Below are positions 56,021 through 63,877 of a stretch of DNA of 64,000 bases, piece by piece. Origin of the DNA: Dorea sp. AF36-15AT (GTDB taxonomy: Bacteria > Bacillota > Clostridia > Lachnospirales > Lachnospiraceae). Position numbers and translations under genes: made by a program. How positions within the stretch are numbered: the first letter of the stretch is position 1; each line of letters starts with the position of its first letter. Location of the stretch: NCBI RefSeq assembly GCF_003477705.1, contig NZ_QUDV01000005.1, positions 136,227-200,226 on the forward strand, in the 5' to 3' direction. The notes under the pieces are model-generated. The model was not told the DNA's origin. It made no database searches and worked only from the letters and a program-made list of their open reading frames with translations.

Positions 56021-57376
56021 ATGTTAGTAAAAGTAAGTGTTGAAAATTTTAAATCTTTTGATAAAGCAGCAGAGCTGACAATGATTTCCTCAAATAAAAT
56101 ACGAACAAATGCAAATCACAGGTTAAAGATAAAAAGCACCCAGTTATTAAAATATGCAGTAGTTTATGGAGCAAATGCATCTGGAAAGACCAATTTGGCA
56201 TTGTTCTTTAAATTTTTTAAAGATAGTGTCTGCAATGGTATTCCGATAGAAGCTACACAGATGTTTTGTAAGAATCGGCAGGAGAATAAGGAACGAGAAA
56301 GTAGTTTTGAAATTCAGATTACTGTAGGTGACAAATTTTACGCCTATGGTTTTTCCGCAGTTTTAAGCAGACGAAAAGTAACCAGAGAATGGTTATATGA
56401 ATTATATCAGAATGGTTCAGCAAAATGTCTCTTTGAACGAGAAGGAAGTAAACGTCCGGTGTTAAATGATGGTATTACGCTGACAAACACAGAAAAAAAT
56501 AAATTTGAAACCTATGCAGATGATTTTGAAGGAAATGAAACATCTTTGTTCCTGACAGAAATGAATCGTGGAAAAAAATATAGCACACGATCTAAATTAT
56601 TGTTCTTCCGGGATGTATATGATTGGATTCAGAATCATATTTCGATTATCACACCGGATACGCCATTGATTGATTTGGAATATTATTATGATGATAATTC
56701 GCTGAAGCTGATTAACAAATTGATTAAAACATTTGATACGGGTATCAGCCAGGTAAAAATTGAAGAAATTACATTGGATGAGTTATCAAATGCATTGCCG
56801 AAATCAGTATTTGATAAGATGATACAGCATGTAAAAAATAGGATGGAAGAGCAGGAAGAACCATCATTCAGAATGACGATGAGGTCGAAGGAAACTTTCT
56901 TTAATATCGAAGTTGAAGGACATTCTGAACCGAAGGTTACAACAATCCGGTTGCATCATAATAAGTCATTTTATGAGTTCGGTTTTGATGAAGAGTCTGA
57001 TGGAACAAGAAGATTATTCGATTTGATGGATATGCTGTTGAATAAACGAGAAGATGTTCTTTATGTTGTGGATGAATTGGAGAGAAGCTTACATCCGAAA
57101 TTGACAGAACGATTTTTGCAATTGTTTATGCAGCTACATGATGAGCAGCGTATGCAGCTATTGTTCACTACACATGAATCATCTATTATGGATCAGGCTA
57201 TTTTTAGAAGGGATGAAATCTGGTTTGTAGAACGTAACGCAGAAAATGCAAGCTCTATTTATTCCTTAGATCGTTTCAAGGAGAGATACGATAAAGTGTT
57301 GAGCAAGGCATATCTGGAAGGCAGGTATGGTGCGATACCAGTATTTTCAACATTTGACTTTAGAGAGGAGGAGTAG
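56021..57376 (+). CDS. AAA15-type ATPase (RloA-like, ABC/OLD fold)
   Basis: A 451-residue ATPase of the AAA_15/COG1106 group. It starts VSVENFKSFDKAAEL, with Walker A GANASGKT at residues 50-57. Walker B is VVDELERSLHPKL (D351, E352), the switch histidine is in FTTHESSIMD (H385), and FDEESDGTRRLFDLMD near 325 is the signature region. These ABC-type ATPases pair with RloB or TOPRIM nucleases on defence islands and are thought to sense phage-linked structures. It is first in an operon of three and lies two bases before rloB. Its AT-rich codon choice differs from the surrounding element. Confidence 0.85.
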   Translation: MLVKVSVENFKSFDKAAELTMISSNKIRTNANHRLKIKSTQLLKYAVVYGANASGKTNLALFFKFFKDSVCNGIPIEATQMFCKNRQENKERESSFEIQITVGDKFYAYGFSAVLSRRKVTREWLYELYQNGSAKCLFEREGSKRPVLNDGITLTNTEKNKFETYADDFEGNETSLFLTEMNRGKKYSTRSKLLFFRDVYDWIQNHISIITPDTPLIDLEYYYDDNSLKLINKLIKTFDTGISQVKIEEITLDELSNALPKSVFDKMIQHVKNRMEEQEEPSFRMTMRSKETFFNIEVEGHSEPKVTTIRLHHNKSFYEFGFDEESDGTRRLFDLMDMLLNKREDVLYVVDELERSLHPKLTERFLQLFMQLHDEQRMQLLFTTHESSIMDQAIFRRDEIWFVERNAENASSIYSLDRFKERYDKVLSKAYLEGRYGAIPVFSTFDFREEE

Positions 57377-57378
57377 CC

Positions 57379-58080
57379 TTGGCTCCAGTAAGAAGTTATA
57401 CGAATTGGAATAGTAGAACTACAGATGAAGAAGAACAGATTGAGCCTTATCGTAAGTACTTTTTCATATGTGAGGGTGCAAATACTGAAACATGGTATTT
57501 CAAAAAGTTAATTGATATCCGAAAAGAGTTAAATATTCATCCATTGATCGATATCCGGTTACTTGAAAAAACAGAGGGAGACAGGGACATTTCATTTCCA
57601 AGACGTTTGATTGAGTTTGCAGAAAATCAGAAAGAAAATCCAGAAATAGCGTTTGATAAAGAACGGGATAAGATGATTGTTGTATTTGATGGAGACATTT
57701 TTGAAGAGAAGGTACTTGATTATGATGAATTGGTAGCTGAAGGTGAAAAGAAGAATATATTAGCGGTTAGTAATCCGGCATTTGAATTATTTCTGTTGTT
57801 ACATTATGAAAATTCATACGAAGATGATATTGAGCCAAATGCTGAACAGATTATCCAGAATGAAAAAGATGGACATCAGACATTTATCTATAAGTTGTTA
57901 CTTGCCAGAACAGGAATCAATCCGAAGAAAAATGCTGCGATTGGAGAACTGGCGAAAAATATAGAGATTGCTATTGAACAGGAAAAGAAAATCAATGAGG
58001 ATATTCATCAGTGTAAGGGACAGATTACGTGTAATATAGGTCGGATTATTGATGAGATTCGGAAGGATGATGGAAGATAA
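57379..58080 (+). CDS. RloB family protein (TOPRIM-like)
   Basis: A 233-residue RloB-domain protein. FFICEGANTETWYFKKL near residues 29-45 is the family start, with the glutamate of a TOPRIM-like site. IVVFDGDIFEE near 98-108 gives the D-x-D pair, and LAVSNPAFELFLLLHYEN near 128-145 is the RloB hallmark. RloB was named for genes linked to type I restriction loci in Campylobacter; with an ATPase partner it is a predicted nuclease. The start is TTG 57379 after GAGGAGGAG, two bases after the ATPase stop, so the pair is coupled. Confidence 0.85.
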   Translation: MAPVRSYTNWNSRTTDEEEQIEPYRKYFFICEGANTETWYFKKLIDIRKELNIHPLIDIRLLEKTEGDRDISFPRRLIEFAENQKENPEIAFDKERDKMIVVFDGDIFEEKVLDYDELVAEGEKKNILAVSNPAFELFLLLHYENSYEDDIEPNAEQIIQNEKDGHQTFIYKLLLARTGINPKKNAAIGELAKNIEIAIEQEKKINEDIHQCKGQITCNIGRIIDEIRKDDGR

Positions 58081-58116
58081 GTTGTTAGATGAAAAATAGG
58101 GGTGGAAAGATACAGT

Positions 58117-59757
58117 ATGAAAGCAGATAATATAAAAAATATAATCAGTGACATAGATCATCTACCGTATAGAGCAATTTTATTTGATGGAACATGGGGA
58201 ATTGGAAAATCTTATGCGGTAAATGAGGCATTAGAAGCAAATCCCAATGTTTGTAAAATATCAATGTTTGGTTTGAAAGACACTAGGCAAATATATCATG
58301 AAGCTTTATTTCAATTGGCTTTAAAGAATAATATTGGTGGGAAAATAGGTGAAATAGCTAATAATATTTTAGATGGCGCATCAAAAATCTGGGATAAAGT
58401 TGGTCAGGCAAAGGAAGCAGTACAAAGTATAGTCAATGAAAGAGAAATGTTTCTATTATTGTCAAAAGAGTTTACTTCTGTTCATATTATTGTAATAGAT
58501 GACTTGGAAAGAATGAGTGATGACATAAATTTGGAAGATATATTTGGAATTATAGAAGAACTCAAGCAATGTAATTATGTAAAAGTTATTGTGATTGCGA
58601 ATACAGATGAAATACAATCGGACAAAAAAGTTGTATTTGAAAAGTATAATGAAAAGGTCATTGAAAGAATATATCATATTACAGAACGTGCAGAGAAAGT
58701 GACATGGAGTAAAATGAATATCCATGCAGACTTTGTTGAAAAATTCTTGGAAATCCATAAAGTCAAAAATTTACGGACGCTCGAAAAGGCGCAACGTTTT
58801 TTTGAAGATGTAAAATTGTTTTGTAATAGTGACATGAGTGAGCAATTTAAAGAAGAATTAAAGTTAATATGCTTTGCTGTTGTTGTGGAGAGTGTAGAAA
58901 ACTTGTACTATAAAGAAATTGATTCTGATAATACTGATTCTGTAGAAAAAATGACAAATACGATTGGAAATATGCTTCAGCATAGAATTGGCAGATATCT
59001 TTATGGAATAAAGTGTAGTACAAATTTGGTAGAAATGATACTGAAATATTATGAGGAAGGGGTACTAAATGTAGAACAATTGGAGGCTGAATACAAGTTA
59101 TTTCTTAATTTAGGAGATAAGCCTAACTATTATAAGTCAGATGAGGAAATAAGGAGTGTATTACCTATTTTAAGAGAGAAAATGCTTGAAGCAAAGAGTT
59201 TGGCAGAATTAAATGAATTTGCAGATGCGTATGTTGTTTGGAGTGATGTTTTAGAGGAAAATAATGAAAGTGTTTTATCAGAATATAGAAATATTTTAGA
59301 AGAAATGCTGGAAAAAACTGTCTTAGATGGGAAAGAGGAAATGCTATCGTATTCATATGATTTGTTTCACATGTCATCGGAAAAGACAAAAAGAATATAT
59401 CAAGAAGAAAATAAAGAAATGATGAAATTTTTAATAGAGACATATGTGGGATATTTGAAAAAAACAACTCATGGGAAAAAGGCTTATGAGTATTCATATA
59501 AACTTAGAAATAATTTTGATAGTAGTTATTATCATGATATTATCATATCAGAGATAGACAATTTGTATAATAAAATTTCTTTTCCAGTAGACAATGTGGA
59601 TGAGGATAGATATCATACGTGTTATAATATTATGTATGTTTTGTATCATTCAGATGCTGAAAAATTCTTGCAGTATTGTGAAAAAATAAAAGAAGATTGT
59701 GATAATATGTCAAGACATAGAATAGAAGTTTTGGTCGAAGAAATAGTAAAAAAATAG
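58117..59757 (+). CDS. KAP-type P-loop NTPase, third gene of the putative defence operon
   Basis: A 546-residue protein. Walker A is GTWGIGKS at residues 25-32, Walker B IIVIDDLERM (D128, D129), and VKVIVIANTDEI near 160 is the sensor strand, the pattern of KAP and STAND-related NTPases. The rest (about 210-546) is helical with no membrane segment, perhaps a sensor or scaffold. KAP-like NTPases occur in several antiphage systems. ATG 58117 follows GGGGTGGAAAG; an in-frame GTG at 58102 is an alternative. Thirty-six bases part it from rloB, without a terminator, so one transcript is likely. Strong AT bias matches the two genes before it. Confidence 0.78.
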   Translation: MKADNIKNIISDIDHLPYRAILFDGTWGIGKSYAVNEALEANPNVCKISMFGLKDTRQIYHEALFQLALKNNIGGKIGEIANNILDGASKIWDKVGQAKEAVQSIVNEREMFLLLSKEFTSVHIIVIDDLERMSDDINLEDIFGIIEELKQCNYVKVIVIANTDEIQSDKKVVFEKYNEKVIERIYHITERAEKVTWSKMNIHADFVEKFLEIHKVKNLRTLEKAQRFFEDVKLFCNSDMSEQFKEELKLICFAVVVESVENLYYKEIDSDNTDSVEKMTNTIGNMLQHRIGRYLYGIKCSTNLVEMILKYYEEGVLNVEQLEAEYKLFLNLGDKPNYYKSDEEIRSVLPILREKMLEAKSLAELNEFADAYVVWSDVLEENNESVLSEYRNILEEMLEKTVLDGKEEMLSYSYDLFHMSSEKTKRIYQEENKEMMKFLIETYVGYLKKTTHGKKAYEYSYKLRNNFDSSYYHDIIISEIDNLYNKISFPVDNVDEDRYHTCYNIMYVLYHSDAEKFLQYCEKIKEDCDNMSRHRIEVLVEEIVKK

Positions 59758-59770
59758 AAATAAAATCTAC

Positions 59771-59809
59771 ATAGCCAGATGGTTCCAACTCAAGGAATCG
59801 CCTGGCTAT
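59771..59809 (+). repeat. ATAGCCAG hairpin, second copy
   Basis: ATAGCCAG (59771-59778) pairs with CTGGCTAT (59802-59809), and GGTTCC pairs inside with GGAATC. TTTTC follows. The outer arms match the hairpin at 49829-49858. Both lie at the right edge of an AT-rich cargo block and just before a backbone gene of the element. Confidence 0.55.
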
Positions 59810-59870
59810 TTTCATGCCCGGATATTATCCCCAATAATATCAATCTAAGGCAGGAAAGGAGATAAAAATT

Positions 59871-60475
59871 ATGCCATATATACCACCATCAGTTGTGCAG
59901 GAGGTCAAGCGGATGGACTTGCTCACATACCTGAAAAATTATGAGCCATACGAATTAGTTCACTTTTCCGGTAACACCTACACTACCAGAACACACGATA
60001 GTTTGAAAATATCAAATGGGAAATGGATAAGAATTATTCTTTTTCCATTTTTGCAGAGAAATCCAATGATACGGTGCATCTGTTTGAGTCAGCCATTGAT
60101 TTGTTATCTTATGCGACGTTGCAGAAATTAGACGGGAAAGAGTGGAGGAGAGAACATTTATTGTCACTGGCAGGTGTCTATCAGCCAGCAAAAGAAATTG
60201 AAAAAAGTAAAGTCCCTGCAGCGTTGGCCAGGACATTAAAAATGCATCCAGAGGTGAAGACAATCGTTCTGCATTTGGACAATGACCGTATTGGAAGACT
60301 TGCCACAAAAGCAATTTCTACAGTACTTCCGAAGCAATATCAGATAAAAGATGTACCACCAAAACAAGGAAAAGATTACAACGATCTGCTCTGCATCAAG
60401 TTAAATCTGGCAATTACAAAGAGAGAAAAAAGCAAGAAAAAGATTATGTCTGGTCATGAAAAATATGAGAGATAG
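59871..60475 (+). pseudogene. DUF3991/TOPRIM domain protein, internal deletion and frameshift
   Basis: Residues 1-52 (MPYIPPSVVQEVKRMDLL to SLKISNGKW) match the start of DUF3991/TOPRIM primase-like proteins of conjugative elements. In the same place the frame shifts: from 60,023 the second frame carries the family's later part, NYSFSIFAEKSNDTVHLFESA-type sequence, then the TOPRIM motif LHLDNDRIGRLA and KQGKDYNDLL. The middle (zinc-ribbon region to DUF3991 core, roughly 100 residues by family pattern) is missing. A deletion that joined the two pieces out of frame explains this. The normal protein acts in element DNA replication or transfer. Confidence 0.8.
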
Positions 60476-60490
60476 AAGGTGAAAAAAGAT

Positions 60491-60760
60491 ATGAAAATTG
60501 CAAGATATGAGCTGAAGGTTGTGTATAAGAAAGAACTGATTTTGATGATGGAAGACGATGTAGACAGCGAAGATCTGTTGAAGATTTTTCTGGAAACACA
60601 GTTGAAAGAGGAAAAAGAACAGAGTGAATTACTTGGAATTATTGCTGAAAAAGTGTCAGAAGAAAGCTGTACGGAGCAGTGTGAAAGTTGTCAAAAGTAT
60701 TGTCCGGCAAGTGAAGAATGTATGGCAACTGATGAAAATGTACGATGCACGAACTACTAA
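60491..60760 (+). CDS. Small cysteine-rich protein (89 aa)
   Basis: I do not recognise the family. The start MKIARYELKVVYKKELIL is followed by an acidic part and a cysteine-rich end, CTEQCESCQKYCPASEEC (seven cysteines counting the last CTNY), which could bind zinc or an iron-sulfur cluster. ATG 60491 has GAAGGTG upstream; an in-frame GTG at 60479 is an alternative. Its last 16 bases overlap the next gene's apparent start. The overlap falls where the lysozyme gene lacks its N-terminus, so the end of this frame may itself be a deletion product. Confidence 0.55.
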   Translation: MKIARYELKVVYKKELILMMEDDVDSEDLLKIFLETQLKEEKEQSELLGIIAEKVSEESCTEQCESCQKYCPASEECMATDENVRCTNY

Positions 60761-61626
60761 TCCGACAGTATGCAAATCAATATGGCATTGGAGAGTATGT
60801 GGAACTGATCAAAGCCATTATGATGCAGGAATCAGGTGGGAGAGGACTTGACCCGATGCAGTGTTCAGAGGGCAGTTTTAATACAAAATATCCCAAACAG
60901 CCGAATGGAATCACAGATCCGGAGTATTCGATTTCTTGCGGAGTGCAGGAAATAAAAAGCTGTCTGGAACGTGCAGGAGTAAAAAATCCTCTGGATATGG
61001 AAAATATTAAACTGGCATTGCAAAGCTACAATTATGGAAATGGATATCTGGAATGGGCGAAAGCTAGAGGTGGATATACCCTTGCCAATGCAGCAGAATT
61101 TTCTGATATGATGGCACAGAGAATGGGGTGGAGCAGTTATGGGGACAAGCAGTATGTACCACATGTGCTTCAGTATTATGCATTTGGAAGAATCCCGACA
61201 GGTATCGGCAATCAGGCAATCGTTCAGGTGGCAGCATCGCAGGAAGGAAAAGGCGGAACGACTTATTGGAGATGGTATGGATTTGGAGGCAGGGTAGAGT
61301 GGTGTGCCTGCTTTGTGTCCTGGTGTGCAGACCAGAGCGGTTATATTCAGAGTGGAGTCATTCCGAAATTTTCTCTTTGTTCGGACGGTGTGAAGTGGTT
61401 TGAAAGCAAAGGTAGGTTCCGTGACGGAAGTTATACCCCGGTGGCAGGAGATATTATTTTCTTTGACTGGGGAAATAATGGGACGATTGACCACGTTGGA
61501 ATTGTAGAGAGTGTCAGCGGTGGAACCGTCAATACCATAGAAGGCAACAGTGGGGATAAAGTGGCAAGACGGAGTTACCGTATCGGAAGCAGTAATATCT
61601 ATGGATACGGTGTCCCGGCATATTAA
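60745..61626 (+). CDS. CwlT-like lysozyme-CHAP protein lacking its N-terminus
   Basis: A 293-residue two-domain peptidoglycan hydrolase. The lysozyme-like part has AIMMQESGGRGLDPMQ (catalytic glutamate, residues 24-39) and ALQSYNYGNGYLEWA near 92. The CHAP part begins near 160 with RVEWCACFVSWCADQSG (cysteine) and IDHVGIVESV (histidine). In Tn916 and relatives this enzyme (Orf14/CwlT) opens the wall for the mating channel and has an N-terminal membrane segment. Here no signal or membrane helix exists and the start falls within the preceding frame, so export is doubtful. I read it as a truncated gene. Confidence 0.8.
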   Translation: MHELLIRQYANQYGIGEYVELIKAIMMQESGGRGLDPMQCSEGSFNTKYPKQPNGITDPEYSISCGVQEIKSCLERAGVKNPLDMENIKLALQSYNYGNGYLEWAKARGGYTLANAAEFSDMMAQRMGWSSYGDKQYVPHVLQYYAFGRIPTGIGNQAIVQVAASQEGKGGTTYWRWYGFGGRVEWCACFVSWCADQSGYIQSGVIPKFSLCSDGVKWFESKGRFRDGSYTPVAGDIIFFDWGNNGTIDHVGIVESVSGGTVNTIEGNSGDKVARRSYRIGSSNIYGYGVPAY

Positions 61627-61691
61627 AAGGCAGGAGAAAAAGTGTGATAGTCTAATGGTGAATCTGGAGTATACAATTCCTGAAAATAGAC

Positions 61692-61722
61692 TTGACTTTT
61701 AAATATTACAAGCGTAAGATTT
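61692..61722 (+). promoter_or_regulatory. Promoter of the PBP gene with BlaI/MecI-like operator 1
   Basis: TTGACT (61692-61697) and TAAGAT (61715-61720), 17 bases apart, form the promoter. The dyad AAATATTAC-aagc-GTAAGATTT (one mismatch) spans the spacer and -10. The TTAC-N4-GTAA core resembles BlaI/MecI dyads (TACA-N2-TGTA). Binding there would block polymerase. Neither regulator gene is in the window. Confidence 0.6.
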
Positions 61723-61755
61723 AAGAAACAAAAAAATTAGAAGAAAGGAATATCT

Positions 61756-63867
61756 ATGAAAAATAGACGAAAAAAGCAAAATATCCAAAAATCTTACGCT
61801 TGTAAGATTTTTGGGCTGATAGTAGCTATAACAGTAATTGCTGTTTCAGGAGGTGTTTTATTAAAAAGGACGATAACGGAATCACCAGAAGACACACTTG
61901 TGGAATATATGAACCATATTGAAAAAAAGGAATATGAAGTAATGTATACTATGATAGATTCAGATGAAAAAGTTTATCTGACAAAAGAAGAATACATACA
62001 ACGAAATTCTAAGATATACGAAGGAATAGAGGTCAGTGACATTAAAATCAGTCATATAGCTGTGAAAGAGAAAAAAGCAGATACAGTTACGCTTTCGTAT
62101 GAAACATCATGTAATACAATTGCCGGAACAATACAATTTGACAATATGGCGGAACTGAAGAAGACGAAACAGGGATATAAATTAGTATGGCAGGATAGCC
62201 TGATTTTTCCAGATTTAGAGAGTGATGATAAAATAAGTGTTACTACATCAAAAGCGGAGAGAGGAGAAATATTAGACCGAGATGGTAAAATGCTTGCAGG
62301 AAAAGGAGTAGCAACATCAGTTGGCATTATACCGGGAAAGCTGGAAGACAGGAATGTATCTATTGAAAAAATAGCGGAGTTATTAGAGATAGATGTAGAA
62401 ACAATAAATAACAAACTCACAGCAAAGTGGGTAAAAGAAGATTCTTTTGTACCAATTGAAACTATTCCGAAAGTAGAAGAAATAGATTTAATGAAAATAC
62501 AGCCAGAAGAAAAGACACTTGAGGAGCAGGATTGTCAGAATAAACTTTTGGAAATTCCAGGGGTTATGCTATCAGATGTGGAAGTTAGAACCTATGAGTT
62601 AGGGGAAGCAGCAGCTCATTTAATTGGTTATGTACAGTCTGTAACAGCAGAAGATTTGGAAAATCATCCAGGGGAAGGATATTCAGCTGAAAGTGTAATC
62701 GGAAGATCTGGGGTGGAAAAGTTATACGAAAAGCAATTAAAAGGAAAAGATGGTTGTGATATAAAGATTTTGGATAGTGATGGGGAAGTAAAAGAGGTTC
62801 TTGCAAGTATTTTTAAAGAAGATGGTATGGATATAAGATTAACGATAGATTCCGATTTGCAAAAATCATTATACGAGCAGTTTAAAGAAGATCCGGGGTG
62901 TTCTGTCGCAATGAATCCTTATACGGGAGAAGTATTGGCTTTGGTAAGTACCCCATCTTATGATAATAATGAATTTATACGGGGCTTATCATCAGAGAAA
63001 TGGACATCATTAAACGAAGACGAAAAGAAGCCATTATATAATCGTTTTCGTCAAGTATGGTGTCCTGGTTCAACATTTAAACCAGTTGTGGCAGGAATTG
63101 GGTTGAAAACGGAAAGCATAGATCCAAAAGAAGATTTTGGAAATGAAGGTTTGGCATGGCAGAAAGATTCGTCTTGGGGATCTTATCAAGTGACAACACT
63201 TCATGAATATGAACCGGTTATTATGAAAAATGCAATTATCTATTCTGATAATATTTATTTTGCAAAGGCAGCTCTTAAAATTGGTAGTGAGAATTTTATG
63301 AATACTTTAAATGAAATAGGATTTAATCAGGATATGCCGTTTGAGATTGCGATGCAGGAATCAACATATTCCAATACAGATAAAATAGAAACAGAAATAC
63401 AATTGGCAGATAGTGGTTATGGGCAAGGGCAGATTCTTGTAAATCCATTACATCTGGCAAGTATTTATACTTCATTTTTAAATGAAGGGAATATGATAAA
63501 ACCGTATTTGAAATACAAAGAAGAAGCATCCGGTGAAACATGGATAGAAAATGCGTTTAGCAAAGAAAATGTAGAAGAAATTATGCAAGGGGTGGAAGGT
63601 GTTGTAAATGATCCGGAAGGAACCGGATATGCTGCACATCGTGACGATATTTTGCTGGCTGGAAAAACAGGGACAGCCGAGTTGAAGGCAACGAAAGAAG
63701 ATACTTCTGGCAAAGAAATCGGGTGGTTTTCGGTGTTTACGGCAGATAAAAGCGTGGACAAACCAATTCTTCTTATCAGTATGGTTGAGAATGTGAAAGG
63801 AATCGGTGGAAGTGGTTATGTTGTTAAAAAAGATGCAACAGTATTGGATGAGTATTTTGAAGAATAA
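61756..63867 (+). CDS. Class B penicillin-binding protein, MecA-like
   Basis: A 703-residue membrane-anchored transpeptidase. One membrane helix (about 17-38) precedes a MecA-N/NTF2-like domain (about 43-155; ESPEDTLVEYM and KEEYIQRN), then the PBP dimerisation domain (RGEILDRDGKMLAGKG near 174) and the transpeptidase. The active-site motifs are S-x-x-K in CPGSTFKPVV near 436-445, S-D-N in IYSDNIYF near 497, and K-T-G in GKTGTAEL near 636. Enzymes of this layout (PBP2a of staphylococci, PBP5 of enterococci) resist beta-lactams, so resistance cargo is plausible but not proven. Codons 10-20 contain a 13-base-arm palindrome that also encodes YACKIF. Confidence 0.9.
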   Translation: MKNRRKKQNIQKSYACKIFGLIVAITVIAVSGGVLLKRTITESPEDTLVEYMNHIEKKEYEVMYTMIDSDEKVYLTKEEYIQRNSKIYEGIEVSDIKISHIAVKEKKADTVTLSYETSCNTIAGTIQFDNMAELKKTKQGYKLVWQDSLIFPDLESDDKISVTTSKAERGEILDRDGKMLAGKGVATSVGIIPGKLEDRNVSIEKIAELLEIDVETINNKLTAKWVKEDSFVPIETIPKVEEIDLMKIQPEEKTLEEQDCQNKLLEIPGVMLSDVEVRTYELGEAAAHLIGYVQSVTAEDLENHPGEGYSAESVIGRSGVEKLYEKQLKGKDGCDIKILDSDGEVKEVLASIFKEDGMDIRLTIDSDLQKSLYEQFKEDPGCSVAMNPYTGEVLALVSTPSYDNNEFIRGLSSEKWTSLNEDEKKPLYNRFRQVWCPGSTFKPVVAGIGLKTESIDPKEDFGNEGLAWQKDSSWGSYQVTTLHEYEPVIMKNAIIYSDNIYFAKAALKIGSENFMNTLNEIGFNQDMPFEIAMQESTYSNTDKIETEIQLADSGYGQGQILVNPLHLASIYTSFLNEGNMIKPYLKYKEEASGETWIENAFSKENVEEIMQGVEGVVNDPEGTGYAAHRDDILLAGKTGTAELKATKEDTSGKEIGWFSVFTADKSVDKPILLISMVENVKGIGGSGYVVKKDATVLDEYFEE
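61784..61813. promoter_or_regulatory. Perfect palindrome inside the PBP gene, BlaI/MecI-like operator 2
   Basis: CCAAAAATCTTAC (61784-61796) and GTAAGATTTTTGG (61801-61813) are perfect reverse complements around GCTT. The core TTAC-N4-GTAA is that of operator 1, 80 bases upstream. Its position within the first codons could block elongation or let two repressor dimers act together. Confidence 0.65.
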
Positions 63868-63877
63868 AAAAATTTTT

